Shown: positions 8,465-15,492 of the stretch, piece by piece
Layout of the letters: each line of letters begins with the position of its first letter
Numbering within the stretch: the stretch's first letter is position 1
From: Planctomycetia bacterium
Lineage (GTDB): Bacteria; Planctomycetota; Planctomycetia; Pirellulales; UBA1268
Reading direction: 5' to 3'
Assembly: GCA_009923125.1 (NCBI GenBank)
Contig: RFUD01000010.1
Coordinates: forward strand, 1-15,492
DNA length: 15,492 nucleotides
The notes under the pieces: model-generated
What the model was told of the DNA's origin: nothing
The model's input: only the letters and a program-made list of their open reading frames with translations
The model's database searches: none
Position numbers and translations under genes: made by a program

Positions 8465-8471
8465 CATCTCC

Positions 8472-11400
8472 ATGAAGGTTTTCCCTCGCGCAGGCAGACG
8501 TCTCTCGGCCATCGGCCTGATCGCAACGTCCATCGTGGCATCGCTGGCAACCGCGCAGGCCGGCCCGTTCACACCAGGCGACATCGTGGCGCAGCCGTTC
8601 GGGCCGGCATTCCCCGATCTCGACGGCTGGGCGACAGGGGCGTGGTGGGCAAATCCTGCCGCCAAGACCGCGAAACCCGACGTGAAGGGCGGCCGGCCGT
8701 TTGCCCTCGATGTGCCGCGGAGCCAGGTCATCGCCTTCGCGCTCTACACCGTGACGGTCCGGCCCGAAGCACACGGCACGCTGAAACTCTCCGCGCAGCT
8801 CTTTCCGTTAAAGCCCGAGGAATCGCGCGAGGCCCGACTCGAAATCCGGCACGGCGACGCCTGGGTCGAGGCGGCTCGGGCCGAGGTGCACTACCCCGGC
8901 TGGGACGTCAACTTCCGTGTCGAAGACTGGGATGCGTCGCGCGACTGGCCGTATCGCGTGCGACACGGCACCGAGGCCGCATTCGAGGGTAGCATCCGCC
9001 GCGATCCGACCGACAAGCCGCAGGTCACCGTGGCGGTCATGTCGTGCAACTCGTCGCGGACGCCGGGTGCCCGGGAGGAGATCGTGACAAGCCTCCGCAA
9101 GGCCGACCCCGACCTGCTGTTCTTCGCCGGCGACCAGACCTACCGGCACACGCAGCACACGGTCGGCTGGATCGAATTCGGCCTCCAGTTTCGCGACGTC
9201 CTGCGCGACAGGCCCACCGTCACGATTCCCGACGACCACGACGTCGGTCATCCCAACCTGTGGGGCGCGGGCGGCAAGAAGGCCGAACGCGCCGACGGCG
9301 CCGACGGCGGCTACTTCTATCCGGCCGACTACGTGAACATGGTCCAGCGGCAGCAGACCTGGCACCTGCCCGATCCGGTCGATCCGGCGCGAATCGATCA
9401 GGGAATCGGGGTGTATTTCACGCGGTTGGTCGTCGGCGGGCTCGACTGCGCGATCCTCGAGGATCGGAAGTTCAAGACCGGGCCATTCGGAGCGATCCCC
9501 GAGATGGGGCCGCGGCCCGACCATATCACCGATCCCACATACGATCGCGCGAGCATCGACAAGCCGGGGCTCGAGCTCTTGGGCCCGAGGCAACTCGCCT
9601 GGCTCGAGACATGGGGCCGCGACTGGGCGGGCATCCGCGCGAAGACGGCCCTCTCGGCCACGGCGTTCTGCGGTGCTGTTCACCTCCACGGCCAGCCCGA
9701 CAACCGGCTCCTCGCCGACCTCGACTGCAACGGCTGGCCGCAGAGCGGCCGCAACGCGGCGCTCAAACTCCTCAAGGCCGCGCACGCGACACACCTGTGC
9801 GGCGATCAGCATCTGGCCGTGGTCGTGAAGCATGGGATCGAGCGGCACGGCGACGGTCCCTGGTCGTTCACGGCGCCGGCCCTCGTGAACACGATCTACG
9901 GCCGCTGGTGGCACCCACTCGACGAGAAGCCGGGCGCGAACCCCGTGCCGGGCAGCCCGCTCCCCTGGACCGGCGACTATGAGGATGGCCTCGGCAACAA
10001 GATCTCGATCGTGGCCTACGCCAATCCGCAGGACGTGCGCGACGAACGGAAGCGCGGCGACGGCTACGGAATCGCCCGCTTCGATTTCGCGAAGGATACG
10101 CTCACGTTCGAGTGCTGGCCGCGGTTTCCGCTGATCGGAACGGATGGAACGGCGAAGCAATACCCGGGCTGGCCGGTGACGGTGCCGCTCGAGCGGCCGA
10201 TGCAGGCGGCTGCCCCGGAAGCCCGCACCTCGTCTGCCGTGCCCAAGCCAAACGTGATCGTCGTCCTCGTCGATGACCTCGGCTGGCGTGATCTCTCGGG
10301 TCAGGGTAGCCCGTTCTTCGAGACGCCGCACATCGACCGCCTGGCCGCCTCGGGGATGCGATTCACGAACGGCTATGCGGCCTGCACCGTCTGCTCGCCG
10401 ACCCGTGCTGCGATGATGACGGGCCAGTGTCCAGCCCGGCTGCACATCACCGATTGGATCGCCGGGCACGAGCGACCGTTCGCGAAACTCAGGCCTCCCG
10501 AATGGCGGAAGTTCCTGCCGCTCGAGGCGGTGACCGTGGCCGAGAGGCTGAGGGCGGCGGGCTACGCCACCGCGAGCATCGGCAAGTGGCATCTGGGCGG
10601 TGCCCCGTATTTCCCGGAGCACCACGGCTTCGACTCGAACATCGGCGGCTACGATCGCGGCCAGCCACCGAGCTACTTCGCCCCCTACAGGATTCCAACA
10701 CTTTCCGAGGGCCCGGACGGCGAATACCTCACCGACCGCGAGGCGGCCGAGGCGGTGAAGTTCATCGAGGCGCACCGCGACCGGCCGTTCTTTCTCTATC
10801 TGCCGCACTATTGCGTCCACACGCCGATCCAGGCCAAGCCGACGGTCAAGGCGAAATACGAGGCCAAGGACGCCGGTGGACTCGCGGTGAAAAACGCCGG
10901 CTATGCCGCGATGGTCGAGAGCCTCGACGATGCGCTGGGAACGATCCTTACCGCGCTCGAACGGCTCGGGATCCGCGACCGCACGGCGATCGTGTTCACG
11001 AGCGACAACGGCGGCCTCGTGAGTTCGACCGACAACACCCCGGCCCGGGCCGGAAAAGGCTCGGCGTACGAGGGGGGCGTGCGGGTGCCGCTCATCGTGT
11101 CGTGGCCCGGGGTGACGAGGCCCGGCACGACGAGCGACGAGCCCGTGATCACGCCCGACGTTCCGGCCACGATCCTCGACCTCGCGGGCGTGGGGCCCGA
11201 ACCATCGCAGCCGCTTGATGGCGAGAGCCTCGCGCCCGTGCTGCGTGGCGGCAGGCTCGATCGCGACGCCCTGTATTGGCACTATCCGCACTACCATCCC
11301 GGCGGCGCGACACCCCACAGCGCGATCCGCGCGGGCGACTGGCGGCTCGTCCACTTTTACGAGGATGGCGGCCGCGACGAACTTTACTGCCTGGCCAGCG

Positions 11401-12968
11401 ACGAGCGGGAAACGACCGACCTCTCCGGGAGGGAACCGGCCCGCGTCGTCGAACTGCGGGCGAAGCTCGACGCCTGGCTCACGGCGGTCAACGCCCAGGT
11501 GCCAACCCCAAATCCTGACCACGATCCCGCTCGCGACAAGCCGGCCCGCGGCCGGAAGGCACAGGGCGACCCACCACGGCCGGCGGCCGCGACGGCGAAA
11601 CCGAACGTGCTGTTCATCATCGCCGACGATGCGTCCTGTCACTTCGGTGCCTACGGCTGCGACTGGGTGCGGACACCGGCGATCGACGGACTCGCGCGCG
11701 CCGGGATCGTGTTCGACAACGCCTACGTGCCGACATCGAAATGCTCGCCGTGCCGGGCTGCGATCCTCACCGGCCGCAACCCCTGGCAACTCGAGGCGGC
11801 GGCCAATCACTGGCCGACGTTTCCGCCCGAGTTCATGGCGTTTACCGAGGTGCTCGCACGCGCGGGCATCGCCTGCGGCGGAGCCGGGAAAGTGTGGGGG
11901 CCGGGCGTGGCGCTCACGGCGGACGGTGATCGCCGCACCTGGGGCTTGTCGATGCAGAACCGCGGCCAGGGAAAACAGCCTGGGGACGCACTCCGCGAGT
12001 TTCTCGCAGCCCGAAAACCGGGCCAGCCCTTCTTCTATTGGCATGGGAGCAAGGCTCCGCACCGCCCGTACAAGCCCGACGCCGGCCTCGCCGCGGGCAA
12101 GAAACCCGCCGACATCGACCGCGTTCCGGCCTGCTGGCCCGACACCGATGTCGTCCGCCGTGACATGCTCGATTACGCCACGGAGGTCGAGGCCTTCGAT
12201 GCGGAGGTGCGATCGCTCGTCGAGGCACTCGACGCCGCGGGCGAGAAGGAAAACACGCTCGTGATCGTGACGAGCGACCACGGCATGCCGTTTCCACGGA
12301 TCAAGGGGCACACGTTCGACCTCGCCCATCGCGTGCCGCTCGTGATGCGCTGGCCCGCGGGCATCGTGCGGCCCGGCCGCCGTGTGGAGGCCCTCGTGAG
12401 TGCCATCGACTTCGCGCCCACGGTGCTCGATCTCGAGTCGCTCGACGGGGTCGCCGCCGGCATGCGACCGATCACGGGCACGAGCCTCGCCGATCTCCTG
12501 CGCGACGCACCCGCGCGGCCGCGCGGCCGGGTGATCCTCGGCCGCGAGCGGAACGACGCCCGCTGCCGGCCGGGCACCGAATCAGGCTTGGGCTATCCGG
12601 CCCGGGCGATCCGCCTCGGCAGCCTGTTCTACGTCCACAACTTCGCCCCCGACCGCTGGCCCTGCGGCGCTCCCGAGCTCGGCCTCGCCGACACGGATGC
12701 CGGGCCGACGAAGGCGGCGATCGAGGCCGCCGGCGAAGGGGACCGGTTCTGGCAACTGTGCTTCGGCAAGCGACCCGCCGACGAACTCTACGATCTCGCC
12801 GCCGATCCCGAATGCGTCGTGAATCTCGCCGGCGACCCGGCCCGGGCCGGCGACGTGCACCGCCTGCGCGAGGAACTCTTCGCCGAACTCACCCGCCAGG
12901 AAGACCCCCGCGTGCTCGGCCGCGGCGACGTCTTCGACGAATACCCGTCACCACACCGCGTGAAGTAG
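8472..12968 (+). CDS. Exported three-enzyme fusion: PhoD-like phosphatase, arylsulfatase-type domain, heparan-N-sulfatase-like domain
   Basis: 1498 aa. The signal peptide is residues 1-30 (basic AGRRLSAIG, hydrophobic core, ATAQA cleavage); the RR pair leaves Tat export possible, as for Bacillus PhoD. Residues 31-182 form a beta-rich N-domain. The PhoD-like metallophosphatase core (183-575) has metal motifs G220-D-Q222, D254-D-H-D257 and C443-G-D-Q-H447. After a linker (576-591) comes sulfatase B (592-1009) with D601-D602, C641-S-P-T-R645, GKWH and D845-N846. A basic, Pro/Ala-rich linker (1010-1042) starts with the VPTPNP tail. Sulfatase C (1043-1498) has D1052-D1053, C1091-S-P-C-R1095, D1269-H1270 (DHG in place of DNG) and the GRER...YPARAIR block of sulfamidase/heparan-N-sulfatase-like enzymes. 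Inferred role: removal of phosphate or phosphodiester and two kinds of sulfate from a glycan outside the cytoplasm. All three catalytic cores look intact. Substrates unknown. Confidence 0.93.
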   Translation: MKVFPRAGRRLSAIGLIATSIVASLATAQAGPFTPGDIVAQPFGPAFPDLDGWATGAWWANPAAKTAKPDVKGGRPFALDVPRSQVIAFALYTVTVRPEAHGTLKLSAQLFPLKPEESREARLEIRHGDAWVEAARAEVHYPGWDVNFRVEDWDASRDWPYRVRHGTEAAFEGSIRRDPTDKPQVTVAVMSCNSSRTPGAREEIVTSLRKADPDLLFFAGDQTYRHTQHTVGWIEFGLQFRDVLRDRPTVTIPDDHDVGHPNLWGAGGKKAERADGADGGYFYPADYVNMVQRQQTWHLPDPVDPARIDQGIGVYFTRLVVGGLDCAILEDRKFKTGPFGAIPEMGPRPDHITDPTYDRASIDKPGLELLGPRQLAWLETWGRDWAGIRAKTALSATAFCGAVHLHGQPDNRLLADLDCNGWPQSGRNAALKLLKAAHATHLCGDQHLAVVVKHGIERHGDGPWSFTAPALVNTIYGRWWHPLDEKPGANPVPGSPLPWTGDYEDGLGNKISIVAYANPQDVRDERKRGDGYGIARFDFAKDTLTFECWPRFPLIGTDGTAKQYPGWPVTVPLERPMQAAAPEARTSSAVPKPNVIVVLVDDLGWRDLSGQGSPFFETPHIDRLAASGMRFTNGYAACTVCSPTRAAMMTGQCPARLHITDWIAGHERPFAKLRPPEWRKFLPLEAVTVAERLRAAGYATASIGKWHLGGAPYFPEHHGFDSNIGGYDRGQPPSYFAPYRIPTLSEGPDGEYLTDREAAEAVKFIEAHRDRPFFLYLPHYCVHTPIQAKPTVKAKYEAKDAGGLAVKNAGYAAMVESLDDALGTILTALERLGIRDRTAIVFTSDNGGLVSSTDNTPARAGKGSAYEGGVRVPLIVSWPGVTRPGTTSDEPVITPDVPATILDLAGVGPEPSQPLDGESLAPVLRGGRLDRDALYWHYPHYHPGGATPHSAIRAGDWRLVHFYEDGGRDELYCLASDERETTDLSGREPARVVELRAKLDAWLTAVNAQVPTPNPDHDPARDKPARGRKAQGDPPRPAAATAKPNVLFIIADDASCHFGAYGCDWVRTPAIDGLARAGIVFDNAYVPTSKCSPCRAAILTGRNPWQLEAAANHWPTFPPEFMAFTEVLARAGIACGGAGKVWGPGVALTADGDRRTWGLSMQNRGQGKQPGDALREFLAARKPGQPFFYWHGSKAPHRPYKPDAGLAAGKKPADIDRVPACWPDTDVVRRDMLDYATEVEAFDAEVRSLVEALDAAGEKENTLVIVTSDHGMPFPRIKGHTFDLAHRVPLVMRWPAGIVRPGRRVEALVSAIDFAPTVLDLESLDGVAAGMRPITGTSLADLLRDAPARPRGRVILGRERNDARCRPGTESGLGYPARAIRLGSLFYVHNFAPDRWPCGAPELGLADTDAGPTKAAIEAAGEGDRFWQLCFGKRPADELYDLAADPECVVNLAGDPARAGDVHRLREELFAELTRQEDPRVLGRGDVFDEYPSPHRVK

Positions 12969-12990
12969 GACACGCTCGAGCCCGTCCTAC
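12965..12990. terminator. Palindrome shared by two convergent stop codons; candidate bidirectional terminator
   Basis: GTAGGAC (12965-12971) pairs exactly with GTCCTAC (12984-12990), and GCTCGAGC (12974-12981) is palindromic about the same centre, so 22 of 26 positions are symmetric. The left arm contains the TAG of the plus-strand fusion and the right arm the TAG of DUF1501. No T-run follows on either side, so intrinsic termination is unproven; the convergent position supports a terminator role. Confidence 0.5.
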
Positions 12991-14279
12991 GCCAGCACCG
13001 TCTTGATCGGCTTCCCACCGCCGCCGATCTTGAAGGGGCGGCCGTTGGGGGCCATGAACTCCTTGTCGTAGGGAAGGCCGCCGGCGGCGGCCACCGTCGT
13101 GAGAAAGTCGGGCACGCTGACGGCGTCCTTGTCGGGCTTGAAGCCGCGCTCATCGCTCGCCCCGTGGACCACGCCCCCTTTCACGCCGGCGCCGGCCAGC
13201 ACGCAGGAGAACACCGCCGGGTGGTGGTCGCGGCCCGCGTTCTCGTTGATCCGCGGCGTGCGGCCGAATTCCGTGGCGAGCACGACGAGCGTCGAAGCGA
13301 GCAGCCCCCGCTCCTCGAGGTCGGCGATGAGCGTGCTCATGCCGGCATCGAGGTTCCCCGCCGCCTCCGGCAACTCCTCGAAGATCTCGCGGTGCATGTC
13401 CCACTTGCCGTATTCGACCTCCACGCACCGCACGCCGGCCTCGACGAGCCGTCGGGCGAGCAGGCAGCCCTGGCCGAACGGCGACGCTCCGTACCGTTCA
13501 CGGGTCCGTTCCGATTCCTTCGCGATGTCGAAGGCCTCGAGATCCACGCTGCCCAGCAGCCGCACGGCGTCCTTGTACATCTGGTCGTAGGCATCGACCT
13601 GCGGGCCGGCGTACCTCCGCTTGAAGTCGGCGTCGATCTTGTCGGCGAGTGCGAGCCGGCGGTCGAAGTTCTTCTCGGTGAGATACGCCGGTCGCACGGT
13701 GTTTTCGAGCCCGAGCGCCGGGTCGGCCACCGGCACGGGCGTGACCGACGGGTCGAGGAACCCGGCACCCGGGTGCTCGTTGCCGTTGCCCACGAGCACG
13801 AACCCGGGCAGGTCGCGGCTCGCCTTTCCCTGCACGTGGAGCGCCCAGGAACCGAGCGACGGGTGGCGGATGCTGCCGAGCACGGGATACGCCGTCCGCA
13901 TCACGTACTGCCCCTGCTGGTGGTCGCCGGTCTCCGTGGTCATCGAGCGGATCACGGCCAGCCGTTCAGACTGTTGGGCCAGCTTCGGGAGGTGCTCGCC
14001 GAACAGCACGCCCGGCGTCTTCGTCTGGATCGCTTTCGTCTCCCCCTGCTCCTCGCGGCCCGGCTTGGGGTCGAACGTGTCGAGGTGGCTCATCGCGCCC
14101 CGCATCGAGAGGATGATCAGGTTCATCCCCGCGTTTTTCGAGCCGCTTGCGGCCGCCGCCAGGCTCCCCCCCAGCCCATCGAGCAGCGTCACCCCGAGCG
14201 TGGTCCGCGCGATGCGGCCGAACATCGCCCGCCGCGCGAGTCGCTCGTCGAGCCAGTCCGTCGTGTTTCCCATTCGCAT
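12987..14279 (-). CDS. DUF1501 family protein
   Basis: 430 aa, normal length for DUF1501. The N-terminus has a twin-arginine-like segment (residues 15-35, ARRAMFGRIARTTLGVTLL) followed by a small-residue stretch, so Tat-dependent export or membrane tethering is likely. Family landmarks: SMRGAMSHLDTFDPKPG (58-74), TTETGDHQQGQY (114-125), GKWDMH (291-296), ATEFGRTP (335-342) and GRDHHP (349-354). These Asp, His and Glu clusters resemble the metal-binding blocks of the alkaline-phosphatase/sulfatase fold, to which DUF1501 is thought to belong, but no reaction is established. It begins 29 bp after a DUF1553 gene, the standard planctomycete pairing, and the two are probably one transcript. The start at 14279 is chosen from GGAGAGG 6 nt upstream; the open frame to 14852 reads through the DUF1553 gene and has no plausible protein character. 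Confidence 0.93.
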   Translation of the reverse strand: MRMGNTTDWLDERLARRAMFGRIARTTLGVTLLDGLGGSLAAAASGSKNAGMNLIILSMRGAMSHLDTFDPKPGREEQGETKAIQTKTPGVLFGEHLPKLAQQSERLAVIRSMTTETGDHQQGQYVMRTAYPVLGSIRHPSLGSWALHVQGKASRDLPGFVLVGNGNEHPGAGFLDPSVTPVPVADPALGLENTVRPAYLTEKNFDRRLALADKIDADFKRRYAGPQVDAYDQMYKDAVRLLGSVDLEAFDIAKESERTRERYGASPFGQGCLLARRLVEAGVRCVEVEYGKWDMHREIFEELPEAAGNLDAGMSTLIADLEERGLLASTLVVLATEFGRTPRINENAGRDHHPAVFSCVLAGAGVKGGVVHGASDERGFKPDKDAVSVPDFLTTVAAAGGLPYDKEFMAPNGRPFKIGGGGKPIKTVLA

Positions 14280-14285
14280 GGCATG

Positions 14286-14292
14286 CCTCTCC
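14286..14292 (-). promoter_or_regulatory. Shine-Dalgarno of the DUF1501 gene
   Basis: GGAGAGG on the minus strand, 6 nt from the ATG at 14279. It favours that ATG over the in-frame ATG two codons later (14273, spacing 12) and over the far-upstream open-frame start. Confidence 0.65.
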
Positions 14293-14308
14293 GCGCCGGT
14301 GCGGTTCG

Positions 14309-15492
14309 TCACTGGATGAAAAAGAATTCCCGGGTGTTGAGCAGCGCCCAGATCACGTTGCCGCATCCGGTCGCCCGATCGTCGGCCGACATGATCTCCT
14401 GCACGGCCAGCTTCCGCTCCTCGGCGTTCGGGCGACGCGAAAGCACCGAGAGGAACACGACGTCGATCGCCTCCCGCGGTGCGTGGCTCGTGACCTCGTC
14501 GTAGATCACCGAGCCCTTCTCGAGCATCGCGTGCGTGACCGGGCCGTTGAACATCGCCAGGATCTGCGGGACGGTGGCCACGGTCCGCCCGCCTTCGATC
14601 GTCTCCCGGTCGCTCTGGCCGAATTGCCGGAGAAAGTGCCCGAGCGGCAGCGGGGCGGGCAGCTCGCTCGCCCGGACGAGCTCCAGGCCGCGATAGCCGC
14701 ACACCTCCATCATGCGCCGCTTGGCGGGCCCCTTCCCATACCGCGACAGAAACGCCTCCAGCCCGCGATCGACGTCGGTGAGCGAGGCGGTGCGGAGGTC
14801 GAGGTCGAGGACCGCGGCGACCTCCTGCGTGGTCGGTCGCTCGACCGCCCACGGGTTGCGGGCCACGAGCGTGAGGATCGAGTCCCAGAGCTGCTCGGCG
14901 GTCATCCGCTTGAGCGCGGGACCGGTGAAGCGGAACGGGGCGGCCGACATGGCATCGTGGAGCACGGCCTGTCGTTGATACGCCTCGGTGGAGACGATGA
15001 GCCGCACGAACTCGCGGAGATCGAACTCCAGCCGCAGCATCTCGTCGGTGAGATGCTCGAGCAACGCGGGGAAGCTCGCGGGGTTGTCCTCTTTGAAGTC
15101 ATCGACCGGCTCGACGAGACCGACGCCCATCAGTTTCTTCCACAGCCGGTTGGCGATCGTGCGGGCGAACTGCCGGTTGTCGCGCGACACGATCCACGCG
15201 GCGAACTGCTCCCGGCCGTCCGCCGCGCGGGCCGACGGCGGGACTTCGCCCCACAGCACCTGCGGGCTCACGGCCGCCAGCGGCTTGGCGTCGTCGTACT
15301 GATAGTCGTGTGGGAGGAGCAGTTTTTTGTCGGCGAAGGCCACGCTCGTGACGTTGGCCCGGAGATACTGGCCCACCGCCGCCTTGTTCTTCTGGTTGCG
15401 ATCGCGGTTGGCAACCTGCAATTCCCGGGCGGCGCGGGCGAGCTCGCCGGCACCCTGCGCAGACAGTCGCCTCTGCTTCTTTCCCTGGCCGT
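14309..15492 (-). CDS. DUF1549/DUF1553 protein, C-terminal part (5' end beyond the window)
   Basis: 393 residues are visible; the frame stays open to the right edge, so the true start is outside. TTG at 15421 is an internal Leu codon and not a start. DUF1553 (PSD1) landmarks: a linker rich in Ala, Arg and Lys at the edge, then VSPQVLWGEVPPS, DGREQFAAWIVSRDNRQFAR, NRLWKKLMGVGLVEPVDDF, LLEHLTDEMLRLEFDLREF, STEAYQRQ, RMTAEQLWDS, MFNGPVTHAMLEKGS, LSRRPNAEERK and WALLNTREFFFIQ at the end. In planctomycetes this domain normally follows DUF1549, often with a cytochrome-c-like domain at the N-terminus; whether those are present here cannot be seen. Function is unknown. It precedes DUF1501 by 29 bp, as is usual, and the pair converges on the phosphatase-sulfatase fusion. 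Confidence 0.92.
   Translation of the reverse strand, partial: GQGKKQRRLSAQGAGELARAARELQVANRDRNQKNKAAVGQYLRANVTSVAFADKKLLLPHDYQYDDAKPLAAVSPQVLWGEVPPSARAADGREQFAAWIVSRDNRQFARTIANRLWKKLMGVGLVEPVDDFKEDNPASFPALLEHLTDEMLRLEFDLREFVRLIVSTEAYQRQAVLHDAMSAAPFRFTGPALKRMTAEQLWDSILTLVARNPWAVERPTTQEVAAVLDLDLRTASLTDVDRGLEAFLSRYGKGPAKRRMMEVCGYRGLELVRASELPAPLPLGHFLRQFGQSDRETIEGGRTVATVPQILAMFNGPVTHAMLEKGSVIYDEVTSHAPREAIDVVFLSVLSRRPNAEERKLAVQEIMSADDRATGCGNVIWALLNTREFFFIQ

Larger units (their letters stand above)
8345..8471. promoter_or_regulatory. Divergent intergenic region between two sulfatase operons
   Basis: These 127 bp separate the starts of two divergent genes and must hold both promoters. For the plus-strand gene the best sigma-70-like pair I see is TTGCGG (8389-8394), a 17-bp spacer and GATATT (8412-8417); the matches are weak (3/6 and 4/6). 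Nothing convincing is visible for the minus strand. A perfect inverted repeat at 8376-8399 overlaps the candidate -35, which would suit a shared operator. Promoter positions are inference only. Confidence 0.45.

Noticed and set aside
8220..8471. 84-residue N-terminal extension of the phosphatase-sulfatase fusion
   Set aside because: It would precede a clear signal peptide with low-complexity sequence and overlap the divergent gene's 5' end; a good SD sits before the ATG at 8472.
8341..8550. 69-codon minus-strand frame whose TGA overlaps the ATG of the double sulfatase (ATGA)
   Set aside because: The overlap looks like translational coupling, but the peptide is Arg-rich, has no motif, fills the divergent promoter region and runs opposite the signal peptide of the plus-strand gene.
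8808..12329. 1173-codon minus-strand open frame antisense to the phosphatase-sulfatase fusion
   Set aside because: Antisense shadow without family motifs; the plus strand carries three intact catalytic cores across the same bases.
12987..14852. Extended 621-aa version of the DUF1501 protein
   Set aside because: The extra N-terminal part is a frame-shifted reading of the DUF1553 gene. The DUF1501 start at 14279 has its own SD and Tat-like leader.

Overview
The window is GC-rich bacterial DNA that looks like a Planctomycetota genome, most likely a Pirellulales-type or related lineage. This rests on gene content. There is a dense set of Cys-type S1 sulfatases, a PhoD-like metallophosphatase, a ThuA-like protein, and a DUF1549/DUF1553 plus DUF1501 gene pair, a combination characteristic of that phylum. 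No rRNA, tRNA, CRISPR array, transposase or phage gene is visible.

Layout. On the minus strand, 8344 down to 53 is a compact three-gene run: a double sulfatase (8344-5591), a secreted ThuA-domain protein (5537-4392) and a triple sulfatase (4345-53), with gaps of only 53 and 46 bp. A 127-bp divergent region (8345-8471), holding a perfect 8-bp inverted repeat, separates this run from a plus-strand gene (8472-12968). That gene joins a PhoD-like phosphatase, an arylsulfatase-type domain and a heparan-N-sulfatase-like domain in one polypeptide. It meets head-on a second minus-strand pair, a DUF1553 protein (5' end outside the window) followed by DUF1501. The two converging stop codons sit in the arms of one palindrome, only 18 bp apart.

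The striking point is fusion. Three neighbouring genes together encode seven sulfatase domains and one phosphatase domain in only three polypeptides (3, 2 and 1+2 domains). Each polypeptide has one N-terminal signal peptide. Internal domains have none, but each keeps its own active-site motif and, where I can judge, its native C-terminal tail. At least five different sulfatase subtypes are represented, so these are fusions of distinct enzymes and not recent tandem duplications. I infer exported multi-enzyme chains that strip sulfate (and possibly phosphate) esters from a complex sulfated glycan, with ThuA, DUF1501 and DUF1553 proteins as accessory partners. The substrate cannot be read from the sequence. 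No sulfatase-maturing enzyme (FGE or anSME) is encoded here, so maturation must come from elsewhere in the genome.

Starts were chosen by signal peptide plus Shine-Dalgarno. In four genes the longest open frame begins well upstream, inside or opposite the neighbouring gene, and was trimmed.
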